DNA of 64,000 nucleotides, taken from contig NZ_NPKI01000046.1 of assembly GCF_002284565.1 (NCBI RefSeq), forward strand, positions 62,001 to 126,000, read 5' to 3'. Source of the DNA: Mesorhizobium mediterraneum (GTDB lineage Bacteria; Pseudomonadota; Alphaproteobacteria; Rhizobiales; Rhizobiaceae). This document shows, piece by piece, positions 1-7,899 of the stretch. A program made the position numbers and the translations under genes. The notes under the pieces are model-generated. The model ran no database searches. It was not told the DNA's origin and worked only from the letters and a program-made list of their open reading frames with translations. Positions within the stretch are counted from its first letter, which is position 1. Every line of letters starts with the position of its first letter.

Positions 1-1
1 C

Positions 2-1009
2 GAGATCGTCGGCGTCGCCAACACCAACTTGGCCAGCGCCGAGAAGGCGGCCGGCGCGACCGGACTGCCGCGGGCCTTCGCCAGCGTTGCCGAGTTGATC
101 GCGGCGCCGGAGATCGACATCGTCACTGTTACGGTGAAGGTGCCTCCTCACCTGGAGATCGTGAAAGCGGCGATCGGCGCGGGCAAACACGTCTACTGCG
201 AATGGCCGCTTGGCAACGGGTTGGCCGAGGCTGAGGAACTCGCCGCGCTTGCCCGGGCCAAGGGCGTCCTGGGCGTGGTCGGAACCCAAGCGCGCGTTGC
301 TCCCGAAATTGAGTATCTGCGACATCTGATCGCCGACGGGTTCGTCGGCGAGGTGCTGTCGACCACCCTGGTAGCGCGGGGCGGCGGCTGGGGAGGCTCC
401 ATCTCCGAAAAGAAGATCTACGCCTATCTGCTGGATCGCGCCAACGGCGCCACCATGCTGACGATCCCGGTGGGGCACACGCTGGCGGCGCTCAGGGATG
501 TGCTCGGCGAAGTCGCGGAGGTATCCGCGGTGCTGGCCACGCGGCGGCCCACGGCGCTCGCCGTCGATACCGGGGAAACGCTGCCCGTGTCCGCCCCTGA
601 CCAGGTGCTGGTCAGCGGGGTCCTCGCCAGTGGCGCGCCCCTGTCCATCCATTATCGAGGCGGGGCAGCTCGATATGACGACGGCCTGGTCTGGGAGATC
701 AACGGCACGGAAGGCGATATCCTGATATCGGGTCCTTCCGGCCACACGCAGATGGTGCAGCTTTCCCTCAAAGGCGCGCGGAACGGGGAGAAGGTGTTCC
801 GGCCGCTGGAGGTCCCCGCCTCATACCGTTCCGGCTGGCCGGAGGATGTGGAGCCGGGGAACGTCGCCCGCGTTTATGCCAGGATGGCCCAGGATCTGCG
901 CGAGGGTACCCGCTCGGCGCCGAGCTTCGAGGATGCGGTCGCAGTGCATCGCATCATCGCCGCGATCGAGAGAGCAGCCGAAAGCGGAAGCCGCACCGCG
1001 CTGACGTGA
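2..1009 (+). CDS. Gfo/Idh/MocA family oxidoreductase, 5' truncated by window edge
   Basis: The frame is open from base 2 and the first codons read EIVGVANTN, the second strand of a Rossmann NAD(P)-binding fold, so the true start lies outside the window. An internal TTG at 29 could be mistaken for a start. The segment HVYCEWPLG corresponds to the EKP region of Gfo/Idh/MocA enzymes, with Trp in place of the usual Lys. The rest has the length and layout of the C-terminal alpha/beta substrate domain. Family members oxidise or reduce sugars, inositols or related polyols with NAD(P). The substrate cannot be told from sequence alone. It converges with the minus-strand gene downstream. Confidence 0.85.
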   Translation, partial: EIVGVANTNLASAEKAAGATGLPRAFASVAELIAAPEIDIVTVTVKVPPHLEIVKAAIGAGKHVYCEWPLGNGLAEAEELAALARAKGVLGVVGTQARVAPEIEYLRHLIADGFVGEVLSTTLVARGGGWGGSISEKKIYAYLLDRANGATMLTIPVGHTLAALRDVLGEVAEVSAVLATRRPTALAVDTGETLPVSAPDQVLVSGVLASGAPLSIHYRGGAARYDDGLVWEINGTEGDILISGPSGHTQMVQLSLKGARNGEKVFRPLEVPASYRSGWPEDVEPGNVARVYARMAQDLREGTRSAPSFEDAVAVHRIIAAIERAAESGSRTALT

Positions 1010-1040
1010 TCGGGCCGGCCAAGGATCGCCAGCGACGCGC

Positions 1041-1748
1041 CTACGGCAGCTGCCTGAGCACGCCCACCACCGCCTTGCCGTCGGTGAAGTAAGGGTCGCC
1101 ACCGCCATTGCGCCCAGCCTTTGTCGCACCGATGCCTGGTATCTCGCTGGTCGAGATCAGCATGCCTGCGGCAGACAGGTCGCGGATCAGGAAATCGCGC
1201 TCGGCGTCGATGTCGGGACCGATATGGTGAGTGATCGCGCCGGTGTCGTGGCTGAGCCCAACGCCGCGATCGAAGCTTGCCGAACCCAGCCAGAGCGGCC
1301 GGCCATCGTCTCCGGTCGCGTCGGTCTGCCAGAAGCGGACGTGATGACGGCGGTCGGCACTGTCGCCGACCGGCTTCTCGAAGGCCAGATCCTGTGCACG
1401 GCCTTCGAATAACAACCGGCTGACCGGCGCGTCGGGATAGGGCCGATCGAACAGCACGCTTTCGCCGATCTCGATCGCGGTCTTCAGCGTGATGGCGTCG
1501 GCCGTGTCCCATCCGGCGACCGCGAAGGCATGGACCAGCTCTTTTTTGGTACCGACGAGGCCGACATTGATCGGATCGCCCGCAATGCCTTGCGGCGTGT
1601 GCGTCACCATCTCGAAGCGCTGTGTGCGGAAGTTGCGGTCCCGCAGGGTCCAGAATTCCGGCGCGGCGAAATAGGCGAGCACGAGATAGCCGGCACAGAA
1701 CGCCACCAGCCAGGTCGTTGCGCGTCGTCGAAGGCTTCGTCGGCTCAC
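1041..1748 (-). CDS. LssY C-terminal domain-containing protein
   Basis: This 235-residue protein has a single N-terminal membrane anchor (about residues 10-30) followed by a globular region. Its features include NVGLVGTKKEL, AGWDTADAI, HVRFW and a run SFDRGVGLSHDTGAITHHIGPDID, which match the LssY C-terminal domain found alone or fused to PAP2/DedA membrane proteins. In the family the domain is linked to envelope lipid or secretion functions but has no defined reaction. It is a single gene on minus, convergent with the oxidoreductase upstream. The family call is from memory of the motif pattern. Confidence 0.7.
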   Translation of the reverse strand: MSRRSLRRRATTWLVAFCAGYLVLAYFAAPEFWTLRDRNFRTQRFEMVTHTPQGIAGDPINVGLVGTKKELVHAFAVAGWDTADAITLKTAIEIGESVLFDRPYPDAPVSRLLFEGRAQDLAFEKPVGDSADRRHHVRFWQTDATGDDGRPLWLGSASFDRGVGLSHDTGAITHHIGPDIDAERDFLIRDLSAAGMLISTSEIPGIGATKAGRNGGGDPYFTDGKAVVGVLRQLP

Positions 1749-1850
1749 GAGGTACCACCCCGGTGATATGGCATCACTTTATGTGGCGTCATTCTACGCG
1801 GCGGCGCAGACCTTGGGCAGTGGGCATGCGCTCGGTGTCATGTTGTTTGG

Positions 1851-1896
1851 AGCATCGGGTTATCCCAAACCGGTATCCACTTTTGGGTCCGATGCT
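1851..1896. repeat. Intergenic palindromic repeat, CCAAA-CCGG core (copy 1)
   Basis: AGCATCGG at 1851 pairs with CCGATGCT ending at 1896. The interior (CCCAAACCGG ... TTTTGGG) forms a second stem. It lies just past the stop of the extensin-like gene ending at 1897. The same core, slightly altered, recurs at about 2767-2793, so it is a dispersed element rather than a dedicated terminator. Confidence 0.6.
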
Positions 1897-2703
1897 CTAG
1901 CGGCAGGCGCGGTAGCCGTTCTTGCGGTTTTTGATGTCGAAATGAAAATGGTTGCGGTGGTCGTAATTGTAGCCGGGACCAAGCACCGTGGTGAAATACT
2001 GACAGCCGTCGGCACGCACAGTGTTGAGGAAGCCGCGCGTGCGGAAGGCGAACAGCCCGGGCTTGCGCACGTCGATGTCGTTGCCATTGCTGAGTTCGAT
2101 GCTCATGATGTCGAGGGCGTTGCCCTTGCCGTGCTCCGACAGCGTGCCTTCGCCGGCGATCCTGCGGCAGGAATAGCTCGAGCCCTGGCGAATGGTCCTG
2201 ACGCCGGAGAAATAACGCCAGCGGGCGGACGGAACCAGTTCATTCCTGGTCCAGCCGGCGAAGGTGGCGGCCATGTCGCAGGTCAGCGTCGCGGCCGGCT
2301 TCATCCCGATGCTGCCGATGGCCGAGATCTTGACCGGATAGTCGATGCCGCACTGGCCTTCGTGGATCGGCGCAAGGTCGGTGTAGACGACGCCCAGACG
2401 TTTCAACTCCTTGCGGCAGTCGATTTCGCTGGCTGGCATCTGTTCGGTCGGCGCCATCGGCTCGTCCATGCGCGGATAGGCGGCGGTCATGTACGGGTTG
2501 GAGGGAACGAGGCTCTGCATGCCCGCGTAGTTCGGAACGGCTGATGTCTGGCTGCCGACATCGACGGCCGGTTCCAGCGAAAGCACGCTGCCTGTGGTGC
2601 AGGCCGAGATCGCTGCGATGGCAAGCGCACCGGCAACCATGCGCGCGCGTCTGGTTTGCCGCACGGCGACAAACGCGGCGCGAAATATCCCGGCCATCGA
2701 CAA
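1897..2703 (-). CDS. Extensin-like C-terminal domain lipoprotein
   Basis: A 268-residue secreted protein. The N-terminus has Arg residues, a hydrophobic run and a lipobox-like AISAC at about residue 34, suggesting a lipoprotein. The C-terminal 190 residues carry the extensin-like_C signature: C-R-K-E-L near residue 100, CGIDYPVKI, SEHGKGNALDI, and DHRNHFHFDI near the end. The His/Asp pattern (SEHxxGNALD and HxHxD) resembles metal-dependent peptidoglycan peptidases of the VanY/MepA type, so a cell-wall role is possible. A second extensin-like gene lies upstream on the same strand, separated by a palindromic repeat. Confidence 0.8.
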   Translation of the reverse strand: MSMAGIFRAAFVAVRQTRRARMVAGALAIAAISACTTGSVLSLEPAVDVGSQTSAVPNYAGMQSLVPSNPYMTAAYPRMDEPMAPTEQMPASEIDCRKELKRLGVVYTDLAPIHEGQCGIDYPVKISAIGSIGMKPAATLTCDMAATFAGWTRNELVPSARWRYFSGVRTIRQGSSYSCRRIAGEGTLSEHGKGNALDIMSIELSNGNDIDVRKPGLFAFRTRGFLNTVRADGCQYFTTVLGPGYNYDHRNHFHFDIKNRKNGYRACR

Positions 2704-2734
2704 GATCCCTGTCCCCGAACCTGATCCCGATCAG

Positions 2735-2815
2735 GCTCTGTCTAATTGTTTGATCATGATCTTTCTCCGAAAACCGGATCCCACTTTTCGGGATCATGAT
2801 CAGATGAGACAGAGC
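2735..2815. repeat. Nested palindromic repeat, CCGAAAACCGG core (copy 2)
   Basis: Outer arms GCTCTGTCT (2735) and AGACAGAGC (to 2815) flank inner arms TGATCATGATC (2751) and GATCATGATCA (to 2802). The loop carries CCGAAAACCGG followed by CACTTTTCGG. The core matches that of the element at 1851-1896. It fills the gap between the two extensin-like genes. Confidence 0.6.
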
Positions 2816-2900
2816 TTAACCGCCAAGAGTAAAGGAAAAATCAGCGGCCGCGTTTACGGCTGCGGCCAAATTGCGGCGCGCATGTCGGTCCGGGATCATG

Positions 2901-3851
2901 TCACTGGCAGAAGGTGCCGCCGTTGCGACGCGGGGCGAGATCGAGATGGAGATGCAGCGAATGATCCGCATCGCTGCCCGGGCCAAGCACGGTCTTGAAC
3001 GGTCCGCAGGCTGCCTTGCGCACCGCGTTCAGGAATTTCGCGTCCTTTTCCGGCGGCACCGGGCCGACGTCGATCTTTCTGCCGTTCGAAAGCGTGAAGC
3101 TGGCGATGTCGAGCGCGTTGCCGAAAGCATGTTCCGACAGTTTCCCTCCGCCATGGCGCGGCCGGCAGACAAAGGCGGATGCCTGGCTAAGCGACTTGAG
3201 ATTGGCGCCGAGCTCGGCCTTGGCCGCCGGCTGGATGATATCGATGGCGAAGCGCGCGGCGGCCTCGGCCATCTGGCAATTCAGCTCGGTTTCGGGGCCG
3301 ATAGCAACGGATCTGCCCAACGTCTTCAGCGCGATCGGATAGGGGATCGAGCAGCCGACCGCCGCATCGTGCTCGGCCTTGCGTTCCTCGAAGTCGACGC
3401 CCATCGACTTCAGCCGCCTGCGGCAGGCAAGTTCCTCCTCCGGCATTTTTTCCTGCGGCACAGAGGCCGAGCGCGGGTCGGGAGGGATTTCTTTCCCCTG
3501 CGCTTGCGCCGGCTTCTCCGGCGGTTTCGGGGCGGTGGCCGGCGGTTCCGCCTCGGCGGGCTTTTGGCTTGGCGCTGGAGCGATTGCCGGTGGCTCCGGC
3601 CGGGTTTCCTTAGGCTGGTCCTGCTGGTTCAGCGTGTCGGTCGCGGGAGGCTTTGGCACATCAGGGCGCGGCTCGGGAACCGGCACGTCGGCAGGTGCGG
3701 CCTCTTGCGCCAATTGCGATCGATTGAACTCCGGGACGGGCACGGTTTCAGGCAATTCCGGAGCTTGGGCCAGCGCCGCTCCTGCGAACAGTATCGCCGC
3801 CGCCAAAGGCAGCGCCAATCTGAGCAATCCGGGAAGGGTGAGCGCCGCCAT
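2901..3851 (-). CDS. Extensin family protein with Pro/Glu-rich spacer
   Basis: A 316-residue paralogue of the neighbouring extensin-like protein. It has a signal peptide (MAALTLPGLLRLALPLAAAI, cleaved near ALAQA), then about 110 residues rich in Pro, Glu and Lys (repeated PKPP and PEP units), as expected of a periplasm-spanning linker. The C-terminal extensin-like_C domain shows CRRRLKSMGVDF, CSIPYPIALK, LSEHAFGNALDI and DHSLHLHLDLAPR. The conserved His/Asp set is intact. A cell-wall role is inferred from domain architecture. The two copies differ mainly by the presence of the spacer. Confidence 0.82.
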   Translation of the reverse strand: MAALTLPGLLRLALPLAAAILFAGAALAQAPELPETVPVPEFNRSQLAQEAAPADVPVPEPRPDVPKPPATDTLNQQDQPKETRPEPPAIAPAPSQKPAEAEPPATAPKPPEKPAQAQGKEIPPDPRSASVPQEKMPEEELACRRRLKSMGVDFEERKAEHDAAVGCSIPYPIALKTLGRSVAIGPETELNCQMAEAAARFAIDIIQPAAKAELGANLKSLSQASAFVCRPRHGGGKLSEHAFGNALDIASFTLSNGRKIDVGPVPPEKDAKFLNAVRKAACGPFKTVLGPGSDADHSLHLHLDLAPRRNGGTFCQ

Positions 3852-3926
3852 TCGATCTTAACGGCGGGCGAATGCGGAAGTTGCCCTGAATGAGGGTTTG
3901 GCCGATCACGAACGGTAACCGCGGCG

Positions 3927-4358
3927 TTACGCACCGATCGCTTCCAGCCCTTCCTCCAGCCAGTCGGCCAGCAGCGGCATGCCGAGCAGATATTTCGCCG
4001 TGCGCTTATTGGCGCGCTCGCGTGCGGCCGTCAACGCGTCCGTCCATTCCGAGGCGTCGTAGTCGCCGCGGCCAACCCAGGCGAGTGCTACGAGTTCGGC
4101 CGCCTCATCGACGTTGAGGTCGTTGATCAGCTCGCGCAGTTCTTCTTCGGTGAGGTTTTCGGAGCTTTCCTCGACGAGACCGTCATGGTGGTGGTTGTCG
4201 TGCGCCTGGCCGTCGAGCTCTACCTCGTGCTCGGCGCCATCGGCATAGTCTTCGTTGACGGCGGCGCTCAGCGCCTTCGCCTTGAGGATGAACAGGCGCA
4301 CCGTGTCGGGACCGATCGAAAGCTCCCATTCCTTTTCAAGAGGCCGCCGCACTGGCAT
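3927..4358 (-). CDS. DUF3775 domain-containing protein
   Basis: A 143-residue acidic cytoplasmic protein without signal or membrane segment. The order is LSIGPDTVRLFILKAKAL at the N-terminus, a His-rich DNHHHDG stretch near residue 55, then NLTEEELRELINDLN, VALAWVGRGDYD and a C-terminal TAKYLLGMPLLADWLEEGL. This layout matches DUF3775, a family common in alphaproteobacteria and of unknown function. It is divergent from the TPR gene downstream. No operon partner is visible. Confidence 0.75.
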   Translation of the reverse strand: MPVRRPLEKEWELSIGPDTVRLFILKAKALSAAVNEDYADGAEHEVELDGQAHDNHHHDGLVEESSENLTEEELRELINDLNVDEAAELVALAWVGRGDYDASEWTDALTAARERANKRTAKYLLGMPLLADWLEEGLEAIGA

Positions 4359-4559
4359 TCTCCGTATACTCCGTTTGCCGTTTGCCGTATGTTGGATGAT
4401 AGCGAATTTGCAGCGCTCGTCACGTCATGTTCGGCTCTTCAATTTTTGCGGCCGGCACGGACCGTTTCCAAAACGTTTCAGCAGGCCACGAGTTTTTCCG
4501 GGATGAAACGGCTTTTGCCCGGCGTTAGTCCTGCATTGTCATGCTTCAAGGAGGCTTCG

Positions 4560-5096
4560 ATGCGCAGACGATTGCTGATTCAGGTTCTGGCGGTTGCCGC
4601 CTTGCCGCTGTTTGCTGTTCCGGTGTTTTCGGCCGGTGAAGGTGGGGGCGGGAGCGACCAGACCACCACCCAGTGCAAGAAAGGCACGGTCTGGGACAAG
4701 AAGCTGAAGAAGTGCGTTGCACCCAAGCAGGGCATGCTGGACGACGACAACATCTATGAAGCCGGCCACGCGCTGGCGATGGCCGGACGTTATGATGAGG
4801 CTATCGCCGTGCTCAGCCTGGCCGCCAACAAGCAGGACCCACGCATCCTCAACTATCTCGGCTACTCGCATCGCCATTCCGGGCGCGTCACCGTCGGCCT
4901 CGGCTACTACGAGGAAGCGCTGCGCATCGATCCTGATTACACGCTGGTGCGTGAATATCTCGGCGAGGCGCATCTGCAGATCGGCGATCTCGCCGGCGCC
5001 CAGAAACAGCTCCGCGAGATCGAGAAGCGCACCGGCAAGGGATCTCGTGAATACGGCATGCTGTCTGAGCAGATAGACCATTTCATGAAGAGCTGA
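4560..5096 (+). CDS. Secreted TPR-repeat protein
   Basis: The start ATG at 4560 is preceded by AAGGAGGC (4548-4555) and begins a clear signal peptide (MRRRLLIQVLAVAALPLFAVP, cleaved near VFSAG); the open frame extends further upstream but without these signals. The mature 178-residue precursor has a Cys pair (QCKKGTVWDKKLKKC) and about three TPR units (AGRYDEAIAVLSLA, GYYEEALRIDPDYTLVREYLGE, GDLAGAQKQLREI). Such small periplasmic TPR proteins act as protein-protein adaptors. The partner is unknown. A strong terminator follows 24 bases after the stop. Confidence 0.8.
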   Translation: MRRRLLIQVLAVAALPLFAVPVFSAGEGGGGSDQTTTQCKKGTVWDKKLKKCVAPKQGMLDDDNIYEAGHALAMAGRYDEAIAVLSLAANKQDPRILNYLGYSHRHSGRVTVGLGYYEEALRIDPDYTLVREYLGEAHLQIGDLAGAQKQLREIEKRTGKGSREYGMLSEQIDHFMKS

Positions 5097-5119
5097 TTCG
5101 ACTTCAAAACGCTCTCATA

Positions 5120-5149
5120 CCGGCTGCGAGCAATCGCAGCCGGTTTTTT
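5120..5149 (+). terminator. Rho-independent terminator after the TPR gene
   Basis: CCGGCTGCGA (5120-5129), a four-base loop, TCGCAGCCGG (5134-5143), then TTTTTT. This is a perfect 10-bp stem followed by a U-run, placed directly downstream of the TPR gene. Confidence 0.9.
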
Positions 5150-5280
5150 GTTACCGCTCGCCCTGCCGGCCGCGCTGCCGTGACGGCATTTCCACAAATG
5201 GGCGGGTGAATTTTTAAAAACCGATTTTTTTGGCGTGAAAAACCCGCGAAGATTGCTATATTGGGGGAAATTGCGGTGAG

Positions 5281-5321
5281 ACGGTTCCGTTAGCCCGAGG
5301 CTGCCGGACCGTTTTCTTTTT
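5281..5321 (+). terminator. Terminator-like hairpin in the greA leader
   Basis: ACGGTTCCG (5281-5289) pairs with CGGACCGT (5305-5312) with one bulged base. An inner AGCC/GGCT stem extends it, and TTTTCTTTTT follows. No gene ends here and the previous transcript already has its own terminator at 5120-5149. The hairpin therefore lies inside the 5' leader of greA, 60 bases before its start. It may attenuate greA or end a short leader RNA. Confidence 0.6.
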
Positions 5322-5381
5322 GTACCCATCGACAAGGTCGCTCCCGGAATGCGGGGGCGGCGGCAGGAAAGGTCAGGCATC

Positions 5382-5855
5382 ATGAACAAGGTCCCGATGA
5401 CAGGCGAGGGGTTCGCGTCATTGAAGGAAGAACTGCGCTGGCGGCAGCAGGAAGAACGGCCGCGCATCATCGAAGCGATCTCCGAAGCGCGCTCGCATGG
5501 CGATCTTTCCGAAAACGCCGAATACCACGCGGCGAAAGAGGCGCAGAGCCTCAATGAAGGCCGCGTCAACGAGCTTGAGGACTTCATCGCGCGTGCCGAA
5601 GTGATCGACGTCACCAAGCTCAGCGGCGAAAAGGTCAAGTTCGGCGCGACCGTGGTGTTGGTCGACGAGGATACGGAAGAGAAGAAGACCTACCAGATCG
5701 TCGGCGACCAGGAAGCCGACGTGAAGTCCGGCCGCATCTCGATCTCCTCGCCGATCGCGCGGGCGCTGATCGGCAAGGAAGTCGGCGATGCGATCGAGGT
5801 CAACGCGCCAGGCGGTGCGCGGGGCTACGAGATCGTCCAGGTGCAGTTCATCTAG
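5382..5855 (+). CDS. greA: Transcription elongation factor GreA
   Basis: A 157-residue protein with full GreA architecture. The N-terminal coiled coil carries the acidic-tip signature (EARSHGDLSENAEYHAAKE), and the C-terminal FKBP-like domain carries SISSPIARALIGKEVGD and a terminal YEIVQVQFI. GreA binds the secondary channel of RNA polymerase and stimulates cleavage of backtracked transcripts. The start MNKVPMT at 5382 was chosen because it matches the GreA N-terminus; an in-frame ATG at 5349 would add 11 unrelated residues. Regulation by the terminator-like leader is possible. Confidence 0.97.
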   Translation: MNKVPMTGEGFASLKEELRWRQQEERPRIIEAISEARSHGDLSENAEYHAAKEAQSLNEGRVNELEDFIARAEVIDVTKLSGEKVKFGATVVLVDEDTEEKKTYQIVGDQEADVKSGRISISSPIARALIGKEVGDAIEVNAPGGARGYEIVQVQFI

Positions 5856-5920
5856 GGCCTGTTGATAATTCTACTCTGGCGGCCGACTAGCGACTCGCCA
5901 GAGCGAATTCTGAAAAGGTC

Positions 5921-6895
5921 CTATGTCGCGGCCTGCGATTTGAGCGCCAGCAGCCTCTCGGCCTCCGCCACCACCTCCGCAGGCGCGACGTGACCGCCAG
6001 GCGCAGCCAGCAGCGTTGACGAGAACGGCCCGCGCGGGCCGGTCAGGCCGGGTTCTGTCGCCAGAAACACGGCGACGGTGGGCAGGCCGAAGGCACTGGC
6101 GAGGTGAGTGAGGCCGGTGTCGGCGCCGATGATCAGCACCGAGCGGCCGATGATCGCGGCGATCTCGGCAAGCGGTAATTTCGGCACCAGCACGGTCTGC
6201 CGAACGGCCGCGGCAATCGCTTCGGCAACCGCCTTTTCTCTGTCGTTAGACCAGGTGGTGACCGGCGTCATTCCTCTCTCCACGAGAAGCCCGGCAGTCT
6301 CGATCCAGTCGCCTACCGGCCATTTCTTGTCCTCGCGGCTGGTGCCGTGCAGCAGCAAGGTGGGGTTTTCGCCGACAAAGGTCGAACCGCCGGCTGGCGG
6401 CACGATGCCGGACTCAAGCCTGGAAAAATCCGGTTCATAGCCGAGCGCCAGCCCGAACAGGCGCCTTGTGCGTTCGATGGCGTGCAGATCGCGCGGCACG
6501 GCATAGCGGCGGTCGTAGAACAAAGTCGCCGAAGGCTCGCGGGCGCTCGAGCGGTCGAAGCCGGCGATCGGCGCCGCGGCCAGTTTCGCCACCAGGGCCG
6601 ATTTCAGCAATCCTTGCGCATCGATGACGAGATCGTAGCGGCAATCGCGCAAGGCGCGACGCAATCTTGCCGCCTCGCGCCATGTGCCGCGGCCGAGTGG
6701 GCCTGTGCGCCAGCGCCGGATCGCCACGGTGTGGATGGTTGCGATGGCTGGATGCAGCGCCACGATGCCGGCAAAGGCTTCTTCCACGCACCAGTCGAAC
6801 GATACGTCCGGCCGGTAGCGGCGAGCATCCTCGACGGCCGGAAACGTGTGGATGACGTCACCCATCGAGGATGTCTTGACGATGAGCACCCTCAT
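5921..6895 (-). CDS. waaC: Lipopolysaccharide heptosyltransferase I
   Basis: A 324-residue GT9-family glycosyltransferase. The start MRVLIVKTSSMGDVIHTFPAV is the classic WaaC N-terminus, and its ATG overlaps the waaF stop (6892-6895), which fixes the start and implies translational coupling. Further motifs are DLVIDAQGLLKSAL, LLHGTSREDKKWP and IIGADTGLTHLASAFGLPTVAVF. It adds the first heptose to Kdo of lipid A on the cytoplasmic face of the inner membrane. It forms one operon with waaF and hldD. Confidence 0.9.
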   Translation of the reverse strand: MRVLIVKTSSMGDVIHTFPAVEDARRYRPDVSFDWCVEEAFAGIVALHPAIATIHTVAIRRWRTGPLGRGTWREAARLRRALRDCRYDLVIDAQGLLKSALVAKLAAAPIAGFDRSSAREPSATLFYDRRYAVPRDLHAIERTRRLFGLALGYEPDFSRLESGIVPPAGGSTFVGENPTLLLHGTSREDKKWPVGDWIETAGLLVERGMTPVTTWSNDREKAVAEAIAAAVRQTVLVPKLPLAEIAAIIGRSVLIIGADTGLTHLASAFGLPTVAVFLATEPGLTGPRGPFSSTLLAAPGGHVAPAEVVAEAERLLALKSQAAT

Positions 6896-7899
6896 GCGGC
6901 GGCCGGCATTTCCAGCAGCCGTTCCGCTGCTGCCGCGACCTGTGACACCTCGAGCGTCTTCAGGCAATTGAGATGGCCGAGCGGGCAGATTTTCTGGTGG
7001 CAGGGCGAACAGGACAGGCCGAGCCAGACCAGTTCGCGCTGCTCGGCGAGCGGCGGCGTATTCTCAGGCGAGGTCGAGCCATAGACGGCAACGATCGGCG
7101 TGCCGACCGCGGCGGCGACATGCATCAGCCCGCTGTCGTTCGATACCGCAAGCCTGGCCGCGGCGATCAGGTCGATGGCGTCCTCCAGCCGCGTCTGGCC
7201 GGCGAGGTCGACAACCCCTGGTGCAAGCGTAGCGATTTCCGCCGTCACCTCGGCGTCGTTCTTCGATCCGAACAGTGCGACCCTAAAACCTTTCGCCATC
7301 ATGTCGCCGGCAAGACCGGCATAGCGTTCGCTCGGCCAGCGTTTGGCGGGCCCGAACTCGGCGCCGGGCATAAGTGCCACGAATTTGTTCGCCTCCAGCC
7401 CGAAACGGCCCAGCAGTGCCGCCTGGTTTTCTGTGTCGATGGCGAGCCTCGGGGCCCGGAACGTGCCCCCTTGGGCGAGGCCGAAATAGGCCTGCGCCGT
7501 GCGCCGTTTCACCTGGTCGGGCAAGGGAACGATATCGGTCAGCAGCCCGTAGCGCATTTCCTTGAGATGGCCGATGCGGCGCGGAATGCGGGCAAAGAAC
7601 GGGACCAGCGCCGACTTCCAGCTTCCAGGCATGATATAGGCCATGTCGTAATGGCCGCGCAGCAGGCGGCCGAAGCGCCTTCGGGTGCGGAATTCCAGTG
7701 CGCCGGATTTCAGCGGCAGTTCGACCTGCTGGCGTATTTCGGGCATGCGCTTGACCAGTGGCGCCGCCCATGCCGGCGCCAGCACGTCGATCGCGGCGTT
7801 CGGGTGAAGCTCCCTCAGCGCCGAGAACAGGCACTGCGCCATCACCATGTCGCCCACCCAGCGTGGGCCGATCACGAGGATCGTTGGGCTTTCAGCCAT
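6892..7899 (-). CDS. waaF: Lipopolysaccharide heptosyltransferase II
   Basis: A 335-residue GT9 enzyme. The N-terminus ILVIGPRWVGDMVMAQCLF, the donor-site region LMPGAEFGPAKRWP and the C-terminal VSNDSGLMHVAAAVGTPIVAVYGSTSP are typical of WaaF. The terminal region keeps conserved Cys residues (LGLSCSPCHQKICPLGHLNC). It adds the second heptose of the LPS inner core. Its 5' end overlaps hldD by 28 bases and its stop overlaps waaC, so the three genes are tightly coupled. Confidence 0.93.
   Translation of the reverse strand: MAESPTILVIGPRWVGDMVMAQCLFSALRELHPNAAIDVLAPAWAAPLVKRMPEIRQQVELPLKSGALEFRTRRRFGRLLRGHYDMAYIMPGSWKSALVPFFARIPRRIGHLKEMRYGLLTDIVPLPDQVKRRTAQAYFGLAQGGTFRAPRLAIDTENQAALLGRFGLEANKFVALMPGAEFGPAKRWPSERYAGLAGDMMAKGFRVALFGSKNDAEVTAEIATLAPGVVDLAGQTRLEDAIDLIAAARLAVSNDSGLMHVAAAVGTPIVAVYGSTSPENTPPLAEQRELVWLGLSCSPCHQKICPLGHLNCLKTLEVSQVAAAAERLLEMPAAA

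Noticed and set aside
2871..3893. 340-residue open frame on plus
   Set aside because: Antisense to the extensin-like gene, Arg-rich and without motif.
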